Shown in pieces: positions 60,607-64,000 of a stretch of DNA of 64,000 bases. The notes below the pieces were generated by a model. The model saw only the letters and a program-made list of their open reading frames with translations. It did not search any database and had not been told where the DNA came from. Source of the DNA: Rhizophagus irregularis (Eukaryota > Glomeromycota > Glomeromycetes > Glomerales > Glomeraceae); NCBI RefSeq assembly GCF_026210795.1, contig NC_089436.1, forward strand, positions 310,001-374,000. Reading direction: 5' to 3'. Made by a program: the position numbers and the translations under genes. How positions within the stretch are numbered: position 1 is the stretch's first letter; the number at the start of each line of letters is the position of its first letter.

Positions 60607-61458
60607 TTATAGCAAGCCAAGTTGGACTCTTGTCTTATAAATTGAACAATTGTTAAAAATAATTTTTTTCTTTGACTGATCATATAAAAAAGAGAAAATT
60701 TTGAATGATTTTTTTATCTTTTTTTTTTATTTATAGTATGTCTGGTTGAAACTTTATTAAAATTGTAACGGTACAATGATTTTTTTATCTGAATTGCAAT
60801 CTAGGTAATTCATATTAGATCTTTTGTATAACTAACATTCAGATCTGATTTCATCATGTCAATTGCAATACAAGAAATATGTTCTCTCTCTTTTTTAACT
60901 ATGAATACCAGCTTTGCTAATTTATTGCCTGTAATGTTTAATCTAACAACATAAAGGTAATCTTGAACTCAAAAAATTGTACTACAAATTAATCAATAAT
61001 TCAAATTTATAATATGTTTAATTTGATTTACTAACTCACGATAATAGCATTGGAGATTTAAGATACTTCTGGATCAAGCAAAACTTTTCTTTTAACATCC
61101 TAAGTGCGCTAGAGGACCTTTTTTATTCCTGATACCTTAAATTTGTCCTTTTAATCAAATGTTATTTTATGTCTAAATTTCATCACATGGCACCAGTGAT
61201 TATTTGATAATTTTTATTTTATTAAAAAATAGTTAATTAAAAAAAAAATTTCAATAAATAATCAAATGATATTTTTTTAAAAAAATATTATGTGTAATTT
61301 TTTCTTTAATTCACTACAACGATAAAAAATAGAGAAATCATTCTTTTTTCTCTTAAACTTTAATTGAGGATTCCAGAAAAGTAAGTTAATGTATTGTATA
61401 ATAAATATATAAATATATATTAATATAATTTTTTAAACATATAAATTTTATAAACTTA
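60607..61458. other. Intergenic, no gene seen
   Basis: AT-rich sequence with no open frame of interest. Confidence 0.45.
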
Positions 61459-63376
61459 AAACAAGTATAAAATACAGTTATAAGAAATTTGATGATAAAC
61501 AAAATTTTGCTTTTACATTATTTTAATATTCTATTAACTATGTAAATAAAGAATTTAATTGCAATTTTCGGAATTGATATTGAGTTTGGTAAAATCAACT
61601 TTTATTGATTCTAATGTATATAAAAAGCCAGAAATAAATATTGTATCAAAAATACGATTTAATAAAACAAATTAAATTCGTATAATTTACCTGAATATTC
61701 TATTCCAAGTAAATCATCATTACTGTCAGCATTTTTTGGTTCTGGAAGATTTTTAAAATCTAAAATTCTACTTGTATAAACTGCTTGAGGATGTGTCATA
61801 TATTGGAGTGTACTTGTAGAAGATAATGGTGATTGAGCTGTTGAAGATGATGAGGACGACTTTTTATTAATTTCATCTGCTTCTTTGATTTGTTTGTTGA
61901 TAATACAATTATTATTATGGCGATTTACCAATAAATCATCAAATAACTTTCGTAATTCATTTGCATTAGGTCGTTTTAAAGGGTCTGCATCCCAACATTG
62001 ATTAATAATGTCAAAAATTAATTGAGGAATTTTATAATTAGACTTTGGTCTCAACCCTTTACAAATTTTCATTGCTAAGAAATCATCATGAGCTATATCA
62101 TAATAAGGAGGGAAACCTGTACAAATTTCATATGCAATAATTCCAAATCCATAAATATCACTTTTTGAGTGTATTCTTTTCCTCTTAAAACTTCTGGAGC
62201 TACATAAGGTAATACACCATATATTTTTTTATTACTATTTTGAGTATTTTGAGAGGATTTAACATTTGCTGGTTGGCATAATCCCAAATCAGTAATATAA
62301 ACATATTGATTAAAATCGCTTAATATATTTCCACAATGAAAATCTTGATGAATTAATCCTTTATTATGAATATCTTTAAGACCAAGTGTAATAAGATATA
62401 AACTATTCAACTTTCCCCCCCAATTTATTGAAATGAAGTTGTTATTTAAATGTTGTCTTAAGCTACCATTTATTAATTCCATCACCATTATAAAATTATT
62501 TGTTTTTGGATCTTTGGTAATACCAAAACAACGAACTGTCCAACAAGTAAGATATACTAAAATATTTGATTCAACCTTAAAAGAAATTATAGTTAGTTTA
62601 ACATTTATAAGGGCTAATAATACTAAAATCAATAAAAAATATCTTACTTCTTTTAAAAAATCAGCTGTAATATCTTGGGAATTATGTAAGCGCTTTAAAG
62701 CGACTTTTGTTTCACCTTTCCTTTTCAATTGACTATTAAACCAAGGACCATCTTTCCAAACTGCTTTAAAAGTAATTCCAAATCCCCCTTTTGCTAAATA
62801 TTCAACATCTTCAAATTTATCATATTCAATCCACTCTATGGTATGGTTTATATCCTCAGTTTTTAATTGTGCTTTTTGAATAAATGCATCAACGTCATGA
62901 TTTCCACTTGTCCAATTTTTGAAATTCTGTTGAAAATGATTAGAAATACATGGCTGGCACCAATCATGACCAGTATTTGGCTGTTTACAATTTTTACATA
63001 AACCATCTATTTTATAACGTTTTTTTAATTCTTTGTCTGTTATTAGTTTATCTATTAACGATTTTTGTTCTTCAGTCAAACGCCAATATTCGAAGTCTTT
63101 TATTTGTTCAAATACATCATCACTTAGTTTAATTTCATCCATTTCAATAAATAAGTTTTTAAACAAAAAATAGTATGTTATTAATCCGTATGCAAAAAAT
63201 TACTAAAAAATAATAAAGGAAAAGAAAAAAAATGAAAAAAAAAGTGGGGGAACGTTATTTTTATGATTTCAAGATCGGCAACAAAATTGTGAAACAAGAC
63301 TAGTTAAAATACACAAAGGAACACAATAATCTGATCGGCAATTAAATTTATCCAATTTTGGCAAATAAGGGTTTTT
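61459..63376 (-). repeat. Segmental duplication, copy 2
   Basis: Direct-orientation partner of 52622-54513, about 8.8 kb away. It differs by scattered substitutions and small indels. Confidence 0.85.
61659..63142 (-). pseudogene. TKL-type protein kinase, copy 2, one-base frameshift
   Basis: The start is 'MDEIKLSDD' at 63142, matching copy 1. An in-frame ATG 24 bases upstream has no counterpart there. Exon 1 is 63142-62648 and exon 2 runs from 62575. The 72-bp intron lacks stops and is a multiple of three, so unspliced RNA stays open. Motifs: 'LAKGGFGITFKAVW', 'VALKRL', 'LIHQDFHCGNIL', 'ITDLGLCQP', 'GVLPYVAPEVL'. After 'GKEYTQK' the T5 run at 62162-62166 (T6 in copy 1 at 53333-53338) shifts the frame to a stop at 62093. 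The correct frame resumes and ends at 61659. The C-lobe is therefore lost if the deletion is real. Compared with copy 1 it lacks about seven residues after 'KDGPW'. Confidence 0.8.
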
Positions 63377-64000
63377 TATGGCCCGGAAAGGTTGATGAAA
63401 AATCATCATGGTGCATGATGATTTTTCACCATGTTGCATGATGGCTTTTCATCATGTTGCATGATGACTTTTCATCATGATTAATGATGACTTTTCACCA
63501 TGTTTACATGATAACTTTTCACCATGTCTCTTGATGACTTTTCACCATAATTTATGATGACTTTTCACCATGTAACGAATAATTTTCATCATGTGACAAA
63601 TAATTTTTCATCATGTTTCCTAATGTAGAATTGTTCAATATCCAAAAATAGCTTACCATGCCACTGGTTTTTATATTACAAATTTAGTAAATTTTAAGAT
63701 TTTCTTTTACAAATTTGGAAATTTACCGATCCTTTGGCATTTTTGCAATCACATTTACCGTATAAAACATTTTTTTGCCATCACATCTATGAATTTTTTT
63801 TTCAATCTAAATTTTTTCGGTTCCCCCTTTTTTTAATTTTCATTTTTTTTTCTTGAACCGATCTTTTACTTTTGGTTCTTTCTTTTTTTTCAAATTTCCT
63901 CTTTTCTCTTTCAAAATACCTTTGTCTTTTCCTTTTTTTTTCTTTTTTTAAAAATTTTTCATTTTTTTTCCTCTCTTTATTTTTTTTCTTTCTTTTCACC
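63377..64000. repeat. Minisatellite and pyrimidine tract upstream of kinase copy 2
   Basis: 63397-63625 holds about nine units of 'catgatgacttttcaccatg', period about 24-26 bp. 63784-64000 is a T/C-rich tract running off the window, whose minus-strand Lys/Glu frame is compositional. Confidence 0.75.

Noticed and set aside
63802-63999. Lys/Glu-rich minus-strand frame at the window end
   Set aside because: Compositional, from a T/C-rich tract.
1-64000. Alternative genetic code (TGA as Trp)
   Set aside because: Intact genes use TGG for Trp throughout and the gene at 6247-7679 ends in TGA, so the internal TGAs are better read as mutations.
1-64000. tRNA, rRNA, snRNA or CRISPR features
   Set aside because: No cloverleaf with a GGTTCGAATC-type arm, no conserved RNA core and no regularly spaced identical repeats with unique spacers were seen by eye.

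Overview
The window looks like nuclear DNA of an arbuscular mycorrhizal fungus of the Rhizophagus type (Glomeromycotina). I infer this from the very AT-rich sequence, the many 70-100 bp GT-AG introns, and the mix of gene families: a MULE transposase, Crinkler (CRN) effector-type proteins, tyrosine-kinase-like kinases with an N-terminal Cys-x2-Cys pair, a BTB protein, an F-box relic and a large ion-channel-like gene. No search was run, so the organism is inferred. I saw no tRNA, rRNA or CRISPR array.

Layout. 1-2604: MULE transposase with one in-frame stop. 2605-6246: non-coding, with two palindromic E-boxes, a 622-bp MITE flanked by a 9-bp target duplication, and a small foldback element. 6247-7679: an unrecognised six-exon gene. 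8759-9874 (minus): all-helical protein with a central hydrophobic hairpin; a paralogue lies at 29534-30577 (plus) with a decayed copy beside it at 28640-28990. 10320-10990: kinase relic. 12345-14492 (plus) and 15176-16340 (minus): two CRN genes tail to tail, the first nearly intact, the second decayed. 17640-18408 (minus): F-box relic. 19099-23300 (minus): eight-exon TRP-like channel gene of about 1229 residues in which every intron phase agrees. 23.3-41.7 kb: mostly repeats and relics, including a third CRN-type gene (35591-38172), two coiled-coil-type relics and purine/pyrimidine tracts. 41736-43645: kinase gene. 45423-45827: BTB gene. 45.8-52.6 kb: gene-poor. 52.6-63.4 kb: a 1.9-kb kinase-bearing segment present twice in direct orientation. 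Between the copies lies a 4.7-kb structure with inverted arms of about 0.73 kb, holding nested hAT-type and smaller inverted-repeat elements.

How it fits together. The genes are families typical of the expanded accessory compartment of such genomes (effectors, signalling kinases, ubiquitin adaptors, transposons) rather than one pathway. Most are broken, duplicated or interrupted by repeats. Five coding breaks in four genes are each one base short in an A/T homopolymer, so part of the apparent decay may be consensus error. The features most worth following are the hydrophobic-hairpin protein family, the long inverted repeat with its nested elements, and the CRN gene that joins nuclease-like and kinase-like modules.
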